A DNA stretch of 64,000 nt, taken from Myxococcales bacterium. Lineage in GTDB: Bacteria; Myxococcota_A; Polyangia; Polyangiales; Polyangiaceae. The stretch lies in contig JADJQX010000007.1 in NCBI GenBank assembly GCA_016712525.1, positions 434,001 through 498,000 of the forward strand, in the 5' to 3' direction. How positions within the stretch are numbered: the first letter of the stretch is position 1; each line of letters starts with the position of its first letter. Shown here piece after piece: positions 25,185 to 34,395 of this stretch. Under the pieces are notes generated by a model. The model was given only the letters and a program-made list of their open reading frames with translations, did not search any database and had not been told where the DNA came from. The translations under genes were made by a program, and so were the position numbers.

Positions 25185-27569
25185 GTGAGCCCCCGAAGGC
25201 TGCGGCACCACACACGGCTCGGGGCGCTCCTGCTCCCCGCCGTGGTGGGCTTTGCCGGCGTAGCGCGTGCCGACAGCGCGGCGGTACGGACGGCCCAGAC
25301 CGAGGTCGCCACCGTCGATCAAGAGGCCGGGAGCGTGCAAGCGGCCGTCGAGCGCTCGAAGGCCCAGAAGCTCTCTCCGGAGCAACGTCTCGCGAACGGC
25401 GAGCTCTTGTTCCGCTCGAAAGACTACGCGCGGGCAACCGTCGTGTTCGGCGAGGTCCTCGAGGAGTACCCCGACACCCCCTCGTTCCCGGACGCGCTCT
25501 GGCTCCGCGGTGAGACGTTCTACGCAGCCAAGGAGTACCTCTCCGCGCGCCGCGACTACCGCGCGATCGTCGCGCGGGGGAGCGAAGGTCGGTTCCAGCC
25601 CTACTTCGGCAAGGCGCTCGCTCGCCTCGTCGACGTGTCGCTCCGAACGAACGACATCGCTGGCCTGGACGAGGTGTTCTCGAAGCTGAACATGGTCCCG
25701 CCGGCTCAGGTCGACGCGGCGCTCCTCTACGCCAAAGGGAAGGCGTATTACGCCAAGAAGGACTATGCGAACGCCACCCAGGCGCTCCAGTCCGTCGGTG
25801 TCGGAAACGCGTACGCGCACCAAGCCCGCTATTTCCTCGGCCTCGTGGCCATGAAGACCGCGCCCACGCCGGCGCCGGCCTCTCCCACGGCGCGCGCCCC
25901 GCAGAAGAGCTACAAAGCGGCCATCGACGCGTTTCGGCAGGTCGCCGAGCTGCCCCCCGACTCGGACGAGCACCGTCACGTGATCGACCTCTCGTGGATG
26001 GCGATCGGGCGCCTTTTCTACGAGATGGAGAACTACCAGCAGGCGAGCGAGGCGTACGCCAAGGTCGGTCGCGGGTCGCCCGAGTTCGACACGATGCTCT
26101 ACGAGCTCGCGTGGGTGTACGTGCGCCTCGGCGACGTGCAGCGCGCCGAGCGTGCGCTCGAGGTTCTTCAGGTGTCCGACCCGGGCTCCCCGCTCGTCGG
26201 TGACGGCACGCTGCTTCGGGCCGATCTCCTGCTCCGCGCCGGCTCGTTCGACAAGTCGCTCGAGCTCTACCAGAGCGTGCGTGACCAGTTCGAGCCGATG
26301 CGGGCCAAGGTCGAGGCGTTCCTCGACGGTACCAAGGATCCGCGCAAGTTCTACGAGCGCCTCGCGGCGCAGCAGCTCGACGTGCTCGACCAGAACGACG
26401 AGCTCCCTCCGATCGCCGTGCGTTGGGCGCGCGAGGCCGAGGACGGCCCGGCGGCGTTCCGCGTGATCGACGACGTGAACCAGTGCAAGACGCTGATTCG
26501 GCAGTCGTACGTGCTCATCGACAAGCTGCTCGCGATCCTCGGCGCCTCGAACCGCGTCCGCGCGTTCCCCGAGATCGCGGCGGGCGAGGAGCAGGCCCTC
26601 GGGCTCCTGAACCGCCTCTCGCGTGCGCGCCTCGCGCTCGCGAAGGAGCTCGACTCGCAGGAGCCTTCGTCGCTCGGCGGGGAGATCGGCGAGGCCCGCG
26701 CGGCCCGTCGCCAGCTCATGGGCATGATCGGCGCGCTGCCGACCACGTCCGGCGAGTTCGCCGAGCGCGACTACGACGGCCAGCGGCAGTGGAACAAGCT
26801 CTCGCAAGAGCTCACGCGCCGCGGCGTCGAGGTCGACTACCTCCAGGCCACGGTGAACGGCCTCCGCCGCGTGCTCCGTGAGGACGCGCAGCGAGGGGTG
26901 ACCCGCGATCCGGCCACGGCCAAACGCTTCGCGGACGAGCTCGAGGCGAACGAGCGCGAGCTCAAGAAGCGGCGGGACGAGATCGCCGAGCTCCGGCGCA
27001 TGCTCGAGGCGGGGCGTCTCCAAGTGGGCCTCGGCGACGCGCGTTACCAGAACGACGCCCTCGCGCGGCAGCAGTTCCGTGACGCCCTCGACCGAGAGGT
27101 TCGCCTCGCGGCCCAGGGCCAAGCGGGTGGCTCGGCGGCGCAGTTCGCGGCGCAAATCACGCCGGTGCTCGCGCAGGCGAGGGCGACCGAGGACCGGCTG
27201 ACCGCGGCGTTCGCGGCCCTCGAGTCTCAGGTGGCGGCGCGCGTCGGTGTGCTCAAAGAAAAGATCGAGGCCGAGCGCACCAAGATCAACGGGTACAACG
27301 TCCAGCTCGCGACGCTCGACACGGAGGCGCAGGACCTCGTCGGGCTCGTAGCCAAACGGAACTTCGAGATCGTCCGCGACAAGCTTCGCAACGTCGTCCT
27401 CCGCGCCGACGTGGGCATCACCGAGCAGGCGTGGGAGGTCCGCGAAGAGGAGCTCGACCGCGTACATACGCTCCAGACCGAGCGCGCCAAGCAGGAGACC
27501 TTGCTCGAAGAGGAGCTCCGCGAGGTCCTCGACGACTCGGGCGACGCCCAGGGCAAGCCTCTGAAGTGA
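25185..27569 (+). CDS. Exported TPR protein with long C-terminal coiled coil
   Basis: A 794-residue protein beginning with GTG directly after the previous TAA. The signal peptide ends near GFAGVARA. TPR-like repeats occupy about residues 60-420: NGELLFRSKDYARATVVFGE, LLYAKGKAYYAKKDYANATQ, WMAIGRLFYEMENYQQASEA, YELAWVYVRLGDVQRAERAL. Residues ~500-790 are charged, helical and heptad-like, with long stretches such as ELKKRRDEIAELRRMLEAG, and predict coiled coil. The design suits a periplasmic scaffold. It lies between the head gene and the giant TPR protein and is probably cotranscribed with them. Confidence 0.75.
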   Translation: MSPRRLRHHTRLGALLLPAVVGFAGVARADSAAVRTAQTEVATVDQEAGSVQAAVERSKAQKLSPEQRLANGELLFRSKDYARATVVFGEVLEEYPDTPSFPDALWLRGETFYAAKEYLSARRDYRAIVARGSEGRFQPYFGKALARLVDVSLRTNDIAGLDEVFSKLNMVPPAQVDAALLYAKGKAYYAKKDYANATQALQSVGVGNAYAHQARYFLGLVAMKTAPTPAPASPTARAPQKSYKAAIDAFRQVAELPPDSDEHRHVIDLSWMAIGRLFYEMENYQQASEAYAKVGRGSPEFDTMLYELAWVYVRLGDVQRAERALEVLQVSDPGSPLVGDGTLLRADLLLRAGSFDKSLELYQSVRDQFEPMRAKVEAFLDGTKDPRKFYERLAAQQLDVLDQNDELPPIAVRWAREAEDGPAAFRVIDDVNQCKTLIRQSYVLIDKLLAILGASNRVRAFPEIAAGEEQALGLLNRLSRARLALAKELDSQEPSSLGGEIGEARAARRQLMGMIGALPTTSGEFAERDYDGQRQWNKLSQELTRRGVEVDYLQATVNGLRRVLREDAQRGVTRDPATAKRFADELEANERELKKRRDEIAELRRMLEAGRLQVGLGDARYQNDALARQQFRDALDREVRLAAQGQAGGSAAQFAAQITPVLAQARATEDRLTAAFAALESQVAARVGVLKEKIEAERTKINGYNVQLATLDTEAQDLVGLVAKRNFEIVRDKLRNVVLRADVGITEQAWEVREEELDRVHTLQTERAKQETLLEEELREVLDDSGDAQGKPLK

Positions 27570-27582
27570 GGCGCTCGACCGG

Positions 27583-27617
27583 CCTCGGCCGAGACCGCGC
27601 ACGCGGCCGAACCGAGG
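27583..27617 (+). other. Intercistronic nested hairpin
   Basis: CCTCGG (27583-27588) pairs with CCGAGG (27612-27617), enclosing CCGCG/CGCGG (27595-27599 with 27602-27606). It fills part of the 112-base gap between the two large TPR genes and could be an mRNA-processing or attenuation structure. There is no T-run. Confidence 0.35.
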
Positions 27618-27681
27618 TCGATTCGAGCACGGCGGGACCGTCCGCCAACGCTTCTCAAGTTTCGGACGTGGGGACTCGACG

Positions 27682-30600
27682 ATGAAGAACATCTTGAAAC
27701 GATCGACGCTCGGCCTTCTCACCCTCGGGGGGTTCGCCCTCTACGTGGGGACCGGAGCGGCGCAGCCCGCGACCCCCAAGACCGACGCGGGGGCTTCGGC
27801 GTCCGACGGAGGCGCAGCTTCGGCGTCCGACTCGGGCGCCGCCGCGCTCGCTGTGGAGGCCGGGACCCCGCTGGCGACCGGGAACCCCGACCAGATCCAG
27901 GGGATGCAGACGGCGCCGACGCAAGCCCCGTCGCTCCGCAAGTCGGCCCCGCCTCCGCCTCCGCCCACGCCCCAGCAGCTGGCGGCGCTCGAGCAGATGC
28001 GCTCGCAAATGGACGTCTACGAGAAGGGCGCGAAGGACTACCGCGACGCCGTCACGTCGATCATTCGCCTCCACTACGAGACGAAGAAGAAGGAGATCTT
28101 GGCCGGCCTCGACGGCGAGATCGTGCTCGAGAAAGCCGAGCTCCGAAAGGCGCGCGAGACCGCCATCAAGCGGCTCCAAGAGTTCATCGAGCGCTACCAG
28201 GGGCCACGTGCGCAGCCCGAGGCCACCCCCGACGCCATGTACCGCCTCGCGGCCCTCTACGAGGAGCGCGCCCGCTCCGAGGACGCGACCGAGCCGCTCG
28301 AGGTGGGCCTGAAAGACGCGATCGGGCTCTATAAGCGCATCATCAACGAGTTCCCGAAGTACCGCGAGCTCGCCGGCGTCTACTACTTCCTCGGTCACGC
28401 GTACGTCGACTCCGGCCGCACCGACGAAGGGCAGCAGGTGTGGCGCTCGCTCGTGTGCCACAACAAGTACCCTTATCCCACACCCCCCGACCCGAAGCGC
28501 CCCGACCGGGACACGGTCAACCCGCTCCCGCAGGACCACGACGAGACCTACTGGGCCGCGTGGCGCAACACGAACCGCGACCCGAAGGCCCTGAAGCGGG
28601 GCGGCGCGGACACGAAGTACACCGAGGTCTTCCCGGCCTCGTGCGAGTACCTCGCCCAGCCCAACGTGCTCCCGGGGGACGACCCGAAGTACGTCGCCGA
28701 GATCTGGTGGCAGATCGGAAACTGGGAGTTCGACCAGCTCGACCAGGGCTCGGGCTACGTCCGTGACGAGCCCGCGAGCGTGTACGGGTTCAACCGCGCG
28801 GCGAGCGCGTACACCCGGGCCATGCGGTACAGGAAGCCGCCGCTCTTCGGCGTGTCGCTCTACAAATACGCGTGGACGCTCTTCAAGCAGCAGCGCTACG
28901 AGGCGGCCACGAAGGAGTTCGTGAAGCTCCTCAACTACACCGACGAGCAGCAGAAGCTCACGGGCGACACCGGCGCCGACTTCCGCGGCGAGGCGTACAC
29001 GTACATCGCGGGCTCACTCACGAACGTCGATTTCGCCGGCCCCGAGGCGGACGACCCGTACATCCAGCGCCCCGACATCATCGACACCGAGCCGCGCCCG
29101 GAGATCGCCGAGAAGAAGCTCCATGTCGCCGTCGATCGCGTCAAGGATGCGAACCTCATCCCCCAGGACAAACCCTGGACGATCGAGATCTACCGCGCGC
29201 TCGCGGGAGAGTTCCGGAGCCTGAACCAGTTCAACAACGCCATCGAAGTCTACCAGGCCATGCTCCAGAAGTGGCCCATGGACCCGACGGCCCCCGACGT
29301 CCAGAACGCCCTCGCCGAGACGTACGACCAGCTCGCGCTCTCCAAGAAGCAGGGCACGCCGGAGCACGAGGCCGCTTCGCAGAAGGCCCTCGAGGCGCGC
29401 ACGGCGCTCGCGAACTACGTCGGCAACAAACCCTGGGTCGACGCCAACAAGGACAACCCGGCGGCCATCCAGAACGCCGAACGCCTCGTCCGTGGTGGTC
29501 TCCGCCAGGCGGCCGCGCAGCACACGAACAACGGCAAGGCCGCGCTCGTCGCCGCCCAAGAGACCGGCGACGCCGGCCGGCAGCTCGACCTCCTCACCCG
29601 CGCGCACGGCGAGTACAAGCTCGCCGCGATCGGCTGGGACGGTTACCTGAAGCAGGACGAGAACGCGCCCGACGCCTACGAGAGCCGCTACTGGCTTGCG
29701 GATGCGCGTCGTCAGCAGGTGCGCATCCAGGTCGTCCTCCACAAAATCCAGAAGGACAAATTCCCCGAGCCTTCGCGCAAAGAGATCGACGACGCCCTCG
29801 CGGCTGCCATCGACGTGCGCGACTCGAACGAGGACGACAAGTTCCTCGACAACGCGGCCTTCTTCGTCGTCGACATCGCCGACGTCGATCGCGACATCGC
29901 CTACCAGCGCTTCGAGGACTCGAAGGGGACCCAGGGCGTCGAGCGCCGGGTCGAGGTGAAGTTCGACGGGCCGGATCCGTCGACGCGCAAAGTCGTGGCC
30001 GACCCCGTGCCGCCGGTCGTGCAACAGAGCATCCAGGGCCGCGACGACTACGTCGCCCGCGTGCCCGCGAACCTCGACACGCAGAAACACGCGGCGGACT
30101 ATCAGTTCTACGCGGGGGAGACCTACTTCCTCTACGGCCAGTTCGAGCTCGCCCGCGCGCGCTTCGAGCCGATGTACAAGGAGCACTGCGGCAAGGACGA
30201 GTTCGGCTACCGCGCGTGGGAGAAGCTCATCACGATGAGCAACCTCACCCGCGACGCGAAGCGGTCGACCGAGCTCGCGGAGGCCGAGAAGGCGAAGTCG
30301 TGCGCGGTGAACGACGCGCAGAAGACGACCGCCGGGCTCATCGTCAACCCGACCTTGCAGGAAGCCGCGTTCGTTCGCGCGCGCCTCAAGTTCGAAGAGG
30401 CGCAGAAGGCGCCGCCCGGCCCCGGGAAGGACAAGCTCTGGCGCGAAGCGGCCGGCATGTACGAGGCGGCCCTCATCGCTGCTCCGGCGCGCGACGAGGC
30501 CCCCGAAGCGGCCATGAACGCGGCCTACGCGTACAAGCAGGTCGGCGACTTCAGCAAGGCGATCGACCTCTACAACAAGTTCATCAGCGAGTACGGCAGC

Positions 30601-31950
30601 GAGGATCGCCTCGAGAAGCTCCAGAAGGGCGACGCGAAGGCGAAGGTGGGCCCGGACCCGAAGAAGTACGCGGAAAGGCTCAAGTATTTGGACGACGCGT
30701 ACGACGCGCTCGGCACCACGTACTACTCGTTCTTCAACTACCAGCGGGCGGCCGAGACGTACGAGAAGGTCGCCAACAACGAGCGCTTCGCGCCCGAGAA
30801 GCGCAAGGTCGCCGCGAAGAACGCGATGATCCTCTACGCGAGCATGGGCCAGCGCGACAAGATGTCCGCCATGCACAAGGCGTTCATGAAGCTCTCCCCC
30901 ACGCCGGAGGAGAAGGCGAACGCCGACTACCTGCTCGCCGACTACGACCGCAAGCAGTGGAACCCGCAGGGCGCCGACTCGGGCTCGAACCGCCAGTTCC
31001 GCATCGACGCCGAAACCAACCTCTCGCGCTACTACCAGACCTACCGCTCGAGCGCGCCCGCGCTCAAGTACGTGGTCGAGGCCGCCCACTCGATCTCGAC
31101 GATGATGCGCGCCGCGAACGAGCCCGGTCGGGAGCGCTGGCAGAAGTCGATCATCTCGGCCTGGGAAGACTTCCGCGTGAAGGGTGGCAACGGCAAGGAC
31201 GGCAAGCCCGAGGCGCTCTCGTCTCCCTTCGTCGACTACGTCGCCGAGACCGAGTTCGAGCTCATCGACGCTCAGATCAAGAAAGAGTACGACGTCGAGG
31301 CGAAGCACAAATACCAGGGCGCCGTGGCCGACGTGGTCGGCGACGGGAAGGGCAAGAAGGGGCGCTACCAAGCCAACGCCGCCGACGCCGACAAGTGGGA
31401 TCAGGCGCTCGACAAGCTGGTCCAGAAGTACCCGTCGGCCGAGTGGCTGCCCGCCATGGTGGCGCGCCAGGGTTCGCTCTTCGACACCCTCCGCACCGGC
31501 CTCTTCAACCTCGTGCCGCCGCAGCTGAAGTACTTCACGCCGCAGCAGGAGGCGCAGATCAAGATGCTCGAGAACAGCGGTCGCCCCGAGCTCGAGGACA
31601 AGGCCGCCGAGCTCCGCGACACGGTGAAAGAGGGCTGGCGCACCAAGAAAGAGAAGGAGCTCAACGGCTCCGACGAGGTCATGGTTCGCCGCTACGCGAC
31701 CGCCGTGGCGCTCGCGCGAAAGTTCAACGTGCGCAACGCGGCCATTCAGCGCGCCGTCGCCCGACTGGCGTTCTTCACCGAGATCATCGGCGAAGCCAAG
31801 ATGCGCCAGTACGTGACGAACACGACCGACCCGACCGACAAGACGAAGAAGCTCTCGTACACCGACGGCCAGTACGTCCAGACGCGCTCGGGTCAGACGG
31901 CCGTCCCGCCGCCCTCGGGCGCCACCTCGCCGCTCCCGGCGGCCCCGTAG
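27682..31950 (+). CDS. Giant exported TPR protein, GltD/AgmU-like
   Basis: A 1422-residue exported protein with a signal peptide (MKNILKRS start, cleavage near GTGAAQ), then an Ala/Asp/Ser-rich linker and a helical domain. TPR or TPR-like repeats are spread over most of the length: AGVYYFLGHAYVDSGRTDEG, SLYKYAWTLFKQQRYEAATK, AADYQFYAGETYFLYGQFEL, AMNAAYAYKQVGDFSKAIDL and TTYYSFFNYQRAAETYEKVA. Size, export signal and the order giant TPR protein / TPR lipoprotein / tiny exported protein match gltD-gltE-gltF (agmU-aglT-MXAN_4868) of Myxococcus xanthus gliding. This is architecture and order only; orthology is an inference. Confidence 0.7.
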   Translation: MKNILKRSTLGLLTLGGFALYVGTGAAQPATPKTDAGASASDGGAASASDSGAAALAVEAGTPLATGNPDQIQGMQTAPTQAPSLRKSAPPPPPPTPQQLAALEQMRSQMDVYEKGAKDYRDAVTSIIRLHYETKKKEILAGLDGEIVLEKAELRKARETAIKRLQEFIERYQGPRAQPEATPDAMYRLAALYEERARSEDATEPLEVGLKDAIGLYKRIINEFPKYRELAGVYYFLGHAYVDSGRTDEGQQVWRSLVCHNKYPYPTPPDPKRPDRDTVNPLPQDHDETYWAAWRNTNRDPKALKRGGADTKYTEVFPASCEYLAQPNVLPGDDPKYVAEIWWQIGNWEFDQLDQGSGYVRDEPASVYGFNRAASAYTRAMRYRKPPLFGVSLYKYAWTLFKQQRYEAATKEFVKLLNYTDEQQKLTGDTGADFRGEAYTYIAGSLTNVDFAGPEADDPYIQRPDIIDTEPRPEIAEKKLHVAVDRVKDANLIPQDKPWTIEIYRALAGEFRSLNQFNNAIEVYQAMLQKWPMDPTAPDVQNALAETYDQLALSKKQGTPEHEAASQKALEARTALANYVGNKPWVDANKDNPAAIQNAERLVRGGLRQAAAQHTNNGKAALVAAQETGDAGRQLDLLTRAHGEYKLAAIGWDGYLKQDENAPDAYESRYWLADARRQQVRIQVVLHKIQKDKFPEPSRKEIDDALAAAIDVRDSNEDDKFLDNAAFFVVDIADVDRDIAYQRFEDSKGTQGVERRVEVKFDGPDPSTRKVVADPVPPVVQQSIQGRDDYVARVPANLDTQKHAADYQFYAGETYFLYGQFELARARFEPMYKEHCGKDEFGYRAWEKLITMSNLTRDAKRSTELAEAEKAKSCAVNDAQKTTAGLIVNPTLQEAAFVRARLKFEEAQKAPPGPGKDKLWREAAGMYEAALIAAPARDEAPEAAMNAAYAYKQVGDFSKAIDLYNKFISEYGSEDRLEKLQKGDAKAKVGPDPKKYAERLKYLDDAYDALGTTYYSFFNYQRAAETYEKVANNERFAPEKRKVAAKNAMILYASMGQRDKMSAMHKAFMKLSPTPEEKANADYLLADYDRKQWNPQGADSGSNRQFRIDAETNLSRYYQTYRSSAPALKYVVEAAHSISTMMRAANEPGRERWQKSIISAWEDFRVKGGNGKDGKPEALSSPFVDYVAETEFELIDAQIKKEYDVEAKHKYQGAVADVVGDGKGKKGRYQANAADADKWDQALDKLVQKYPSAEWLPAMVARQGSLFDTLRTGLFNLVPPQLKYFTPQQEAQIKMLENSGRPELEDKAAELRDTVKEGWRTKKEKELNGSDEVMVRRYATAVALARKFNVRNAAIQRAVARLAFFTEIIGEAKMRQYVTNTTDPTDKTKKLSYTDGQYVQTRSGQTAVPPPSGATSPLPAAP

Positions 31951-31953
31951 CCG

Positions 31954-31990
31954 CGAGGCCCCCAAAGGCGGTTTTTGCCGGGGGGCCTCG
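31954..31990 (+). terminator. Strong hairpin between the giant TPR gene and the TPR lipoprotein gene
   Basis: A perfect 10-bp stem (31954-31963 with 31981-31990, CGAGGCCCCC and its complement) has a 17-base loop that contains a small GGC/GCC stem and a T5 run. The sequence after it is only mildly T-rich (TTCTT). It may partly terminate or stabilise the upstream message. Confidence 0.55.
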
Positions 31991-32049
31991 TTCTTGCCAC
32001 GATCTCAGTGAGGGGCCCTTCTCGGCCCGTGTCTTTCGAGGAAACGTCC

Positions 32050-33426
32050 ATGATGCTTCGCACGCTCCGCCCCCTCCGCAACGCCCTTCGAACCGGGGTG
32101 GGCCTCACGTCCCTTGTGGTCGTCTTGGGCCTCGCTGGCTCGTCGGTCGTGGCGTGCGGCGACAACCCTCCGATCAACTACCCGGCAGGTGGGCAAGACG
32201 CAGGGCCCGGCGGGAAGGTGACCGACAACGGCGGAGCCCAGGTCGGAGTGACCGACGGCGCGGGTACGTCGGGCCTCTCCGGTGCGGCCAAAGACGCCTA
32301 CGACCGTGGGTTCCGCGCGTGGATGGAAGGTGACCTCGAGGGCGCCAAGAAGGGCTTCACCGATGCCTCGGCGGCCGACCCGAAGGCCCCCTCGCCGCAC
32401 TACTCGCTCGGCGTCGTGCTCGAGCGCCTCGGGGATGCTTCGGGCGCGCAGCAAGAGTACCGCGCGGCGTTCAGCCTCAAGCCCGATCACGAGATCGCCA
32501 TGGGAGCGTATGCGCTCTCTCTGGCTTCGAGCGGGCACGCCGGCGAGGCCGACGGGTTCTTGACGGAGAAGAAGGCGAAGAGCCCGGAGTCGGCCAGGCT
32601 CACGACGTACCTCGCCGAGGTCAAGTCGATCCAGAAGGATCACGGCACCGCGCAGCAGCTCGCGCAAGACGCGCTGCGCATGAACCCCGACTACAAAGAG
32701 GCGATGGTGACCATCGCGCGCGATCACTACCGGGCGCGTAAGATGGAGCTCGCGAAGTACGCGCTCACGGCCATCCTCGACGGCTTCGGCGAGGGCACCC
32801 CGCCGCGCGACAAGGAGAACGCCGAGGCTCACCTCATTCGTGGGCTCATCCTCCGCGAGGCCGGACGCCGCGCCGCGGCCCTCGCCGACTTCGAGGCCTG
32901 CTACGCGAAGCGACCCGATCTGGTCGAGGGTGCGATTCAGCTCGGGGCCATCAAGCTCGAGGCCGGAAACGCCGCGGAGGCGCTCCCCGTCCTCGAGAAG
33001 GCCGTGAAACACGCGCCGAAGAGCGCTCCTGCGCGCCTCAACCTGGGAGATGCTTACCGTTTGGTAGGGCGCCCGGCCGACGGCAAACGCGAGCTCGAGC
33101 AGGCGCTCGCCCTCGACTCGACCCTCGCGATCGCCCACTACAATCTCGGGCTCCTCTACCTGGTGGCTGCGAGCGTGCCGGGAATGTCCGCGGCCGATCA
33201 GGCGGGGCAGTCGATCAAAGAGTTCGAGACGTACAAAACGATGCGGGGCGTCAAGGCCGAGAAGGGCGACGACGTCGACGATCTCTTGAACCGCGCCAAG
33301 GCCAAGCAGGCCGAAATCAAGCAGGGCCAGGCGGCTCCCCCGGCTCCAGCGGCCCCCGCGGCCTCGGCGGCTGGTGGGGATGCTGGCGCGGCCCCCGCTC
33401 CGGCGGCCGGTGACGCCGGAAAGTAA
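32050..33426 (+). CDS. TPR lipoprotein, GltE/AglT-like
   Basis: A 458-residue predicted lipoprotein with lipobox Val-Val-Ala-Cys36; ATG at 32050 follows GAGGAAA. After a Gly/Asp-rich linker (to ~residue 80), TPRs run to about residue 390: GFRAWMEGDLEGAKKGFTDA, SPHYSLGVVLERLGDASGAQ, AHLIRGLILREAGRRAAALA, PARLNLGDAYRLVGRPADGK, AIAHYNLGLLYLVAA. The C-terminal ~50 residues are Ala/Pro/Gly-rich. Length and lipoprotein nature resemble AglT/GltE, an outer-membrane TPR lipoprotein of M. xanthus. It follows the giant TPR gene by 99 bases with a hairpin between. Confidence 0.72.
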   Translation: MMLRTLRPLRNALRTGVGLTSLVVVLGLAGSSVVACGDNPPINYPAGGQDAGPGGKVTDNGGAQVGVTDGAGTSGLSGAAKDAYDRGFRAWMEGDLEGAKKGFTDASAADPKAPSPHYSLGVVLERLGDASGAQQEYRAAFSLKPDHEIAMGAYALSLASSGHAGEADGFLTEKKAKSPESARLTTYLAEVKSIQKDHGTAQQLAQDALRMNPDYKEAMVTIARDHYRARKMELAKYALTAILDGFGEGTPPRDKENAEAHLIRGLILREAGRRAAALADFEACYAKRPDLVEGAIQLGAIKLEAGNAAEALPVLEKAVKHAPKSAPARLNLGDAYRLVGRPADGKRELEQALALDSTLAIAHYNLGLLYLVAASVPGMSAADQAGQSIKEFETYKTMRGVKAEKGDDVDDLLNRAKAKQAEIKQGQAAPPAPAAPAASAAGGDAGAAPAPAAGDAGK

Positions 33427-33488
33427 CGAACCGAGACGCTTGCGCTCCGCCCGTTCGAGGCGGACGATCGAAGGACGAGGTCGGACCG

Positions 33489-33725
33489 ATGAAAAAAGTA
33501 CTCTTCGCGATGGGTGTGGGCCTCCTCCTCTCGGCCATGCCCACGAACGCCAAGGCGCAAGGCAAAGGCGTCATCACCATCAACGAGGTGACGATCGTCG
33601 GCCGCGTCCAGAAGCCCGTCGCTTCGGTCGACGTCAGCAAAATCCAGGCGAAGCTCACGCTCGCCGAGCTCCGCCAGCCCTTCCTCGATCGCATCGAAGA
33701 AGCCGCTCAGCGCGATCCGTTCTGA
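33489..33725 (+). CDS. Small exported protein of the TPR cluster, possible GltF-like
   Basis: A 78-residue protein with a signal peptide (MKKVLFAMGVGLLLSAMPT, cleavage near NAKA). The mature ~55 residues contain ITINEVTIVGRVQKPVASVD and a Leu-rich end (LTLAELRQPFLDRIEEA). The EVTIVGRVQKP segment has the look of a short conserved beta motif and is likely to dock on the neighbouring TPR proteins. Position after the GltD-/GltE-like genes matches gltF in M. xanthus; similarity itself could not be tested. ATG at 33489 follows AAGGACGAGG. Confidence 0.65.
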   Translation: MKKVLFAMGVGLLLSAMPTNAKAQGKGVITINEVTIVGRVQKPVASVDVSKIQAKLTLAELRQPFLDRIEEAAQRDPF

Positions 33726-33759
33726 CCTCGCGCGTGCGGGCGCGGGTAGGTTCGGACCC

Positions 33760-34377
33760 ATGATCGCGATCGTGTCGTTCATCGTCGCGCTCGTGTGCCT
33801 CGCCGCGAGCGCGCGTCGCGTTCACTTCGTACACACGGCCACGGCGTTCGACGTCGAGGTGCTCGTCCGGGAGCTCCGTGGGGACGCCGGGGCTCGTCGC
33901 GGCCCGTCGGTGACCGCGGCCCTCGCGGAGAGCGACGCGCCCTGGGAGGGGCAGGTCGCTCGTGCCGTCGGCGCGAAGGACGCGAGGTTGCGCGTCGCCG
34001 AGCTGAACGAGGCGTTCACCGAGCTCGATTTTGCGTTGTCGCGATGGTCGAGGGTGCCGCGTGTGTGTGCGAGCCTGTCGTCGAGCGTAGGGTTCTTGCT
34101 GGCGGCGTTGCTGCTCCGGCAGGGGCTGTCCGACCCGACCGCCCTGTCGGGCGACGTGCTCGAGCTCGTGACCTCGGGCCTCGTGGGGCAGGCGCTCACC
34201 GTGGTCGGGTTCGGGCTCGCGGGCGCGATCGGCTGCGCCGCGCTGAAGGCTCAGGCGGACCGAGCGTCTCGCGACGTGGCGTCGTTCGCGGACGAGCTCG
34301 TCGATCGTATCGAGGAGCTCGGGGCACGCGAGGTCGACGCGCGCGAGGGAGTGGCATCCGCCGAGAGCCCCCCTTGA
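33760..34377 (+). CDS. Three-TM protein with ExbB/TolQ/MotA-like topology
   Basis: A 205-residue membrane protein, 34 bases after the small exported gene. Topology: a first helix at residues ~1-20, a ~90-residue soluble loop, a helix near VCASLSSSVGFLLAALLLRQ, and a third near LTVVGFGLAGAIGCAALKAQ, then a charged amphipathic tail. One N-terminal TM, a long loop and two C-terminal TMs is the layout of ExbB/TolQ/MotA proton-channel proteins. The loop portion VRELRGDAGARRGPSVTAAL also resembles the ExbB loop, but the usual Gly/Pro/Thr signature of the family is weak. Could be a divergent motor subunit for the TPR complex or an unrelated membrane protein. Confidence 0.5.
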   Translation: MIAIVSFIVALVCLAASARRVHFVHTATAFDVEVLVRELRGDAGARRGPSVTAALAESDAPWEGQVARAVGAKDARLRVAELNEAFTELDFALSRWSRVPRVCASLSSSVGFLLAALLLRQGLSDPTALSGDVLELVTSGLVGQALTVVGFGLAGAIGCAALKAQADRASRDVASFADELVDRIEELGAREVDAREGVASAESPP

Positions 34378-34395
34378 GCACGCGTCGGGCCTCCG

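Noticed and set aside
24297..27722. A 1141-residue minus-strand frame over the TPR cluster
   Set aside because: Arg/Leu/Glu/His-rich antisense shadow with no start site or motif; the plus-strand TPR genes are certain.
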